A stretch of DNA of 64,000 nt. It comes from Limanda limanda (taxonomy: Eukaryota > Chordata > Actinopteri > Pleuronectiformes > Pleuronectidae). The position numbers and the translations under genes were made by a program. Of the stretch, positions 63,958 through 64,000 are shown piece after piece. The stretch's first letter is position 1; each line of letters starts with the position of its first letter. The stretch spans positions 27,359,147 through 27,423,146 of the forward strand of contig NC_083639.1 of the NCBI RefSeq assembly GCF_963576545.1, given 5' to 3'. The notes under the pieces were generated by a model. That model made no database searches. It saw only the letters and a program-made list of their open reading frames with translations, and was not told the origin of the DNA.

Positions 63958-64000
63958 CTTGATAAGAACTAACGACTGAAGCCATCGTTGAGAATCATTT

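Overview
The window looks like nuclear DNA of a teleost fish, probably a percomorph. The evidence is: long introns with GT-AG splice sites, very many (CA/TG)n tracts, tRNA-derived SINE fragments and other repeats typical of fish genomes, several short hAT-type DNA transposons, and two vertebrate multi-exon genes. Both genes are on the + strand. About 3% of the window is protein-coding.

Layout. Positions 1-9000 are mostly intergenic: old SINE and LINE fragments, a complete hAT MITE (5266-5892), a weak candidate for the last exon of an upstream gene (about 2347-2480), and a 645-bp GATA/GACA tetranucleotide block (8235-8880). A GC-rich TATA promoter near 9200 begins an osgin-family gene (oxidative stress induced growth inhibitor). 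It has a non-coding first exon to about 9401 and seven coding exons between 14239 and 19221. These join into an unbroken 530-residue protein with both nucleotide-binding motifs of the family. Its 3' UTR probably runs to about 20940. Between 21 and 25.2 kb lie AT-rich intergenic DNA and old repeats.

A CpG-rich region at 25380-26243 carries the 5' end of a metastasis-suppressor (MTSS1/MIM family) gene. Six coding exons (26172-55669) encode the first 153 residues, that is, the first half of the I-BAR (IMD) domain. The rest of the gene lies beyond the right end. Intron 1 (14.7 kb) holds a tandem array of about 260-bp repeats in two blocks. The second block has a two-unit (about 525-bp) higher-order period and is bracketed by a 25-bp direct repeat. 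Intron 3 carries a hAT MITE. Intron 6 carries two hAT elements that still encode BED-type zinc fingers, plus a palindromic MITE.

The two genes are not an operon and are not known to work in one pathway. OSGIN proteins are FAD/NAD(P)-binding monooxygenase-like proteins linked to oxidative stress. MTSS proteins bend membranes and bind actin. Their adjacency is of interest for paralogue assignment: human OSGIN2 and MTSS1 are both on 8q, and OSGIN1 and MTSS2 are both on 16q. Residue comparison alone did not settle which pair this is.

No bacterial, phage or CRISPR-like system is present. The most notable structures are the satellite/HOR block in mtss intron 1, the set of target-site-flanked DNA transposons, and the recurrent placement of CA/TG repeats directly at splice sites of both genes.
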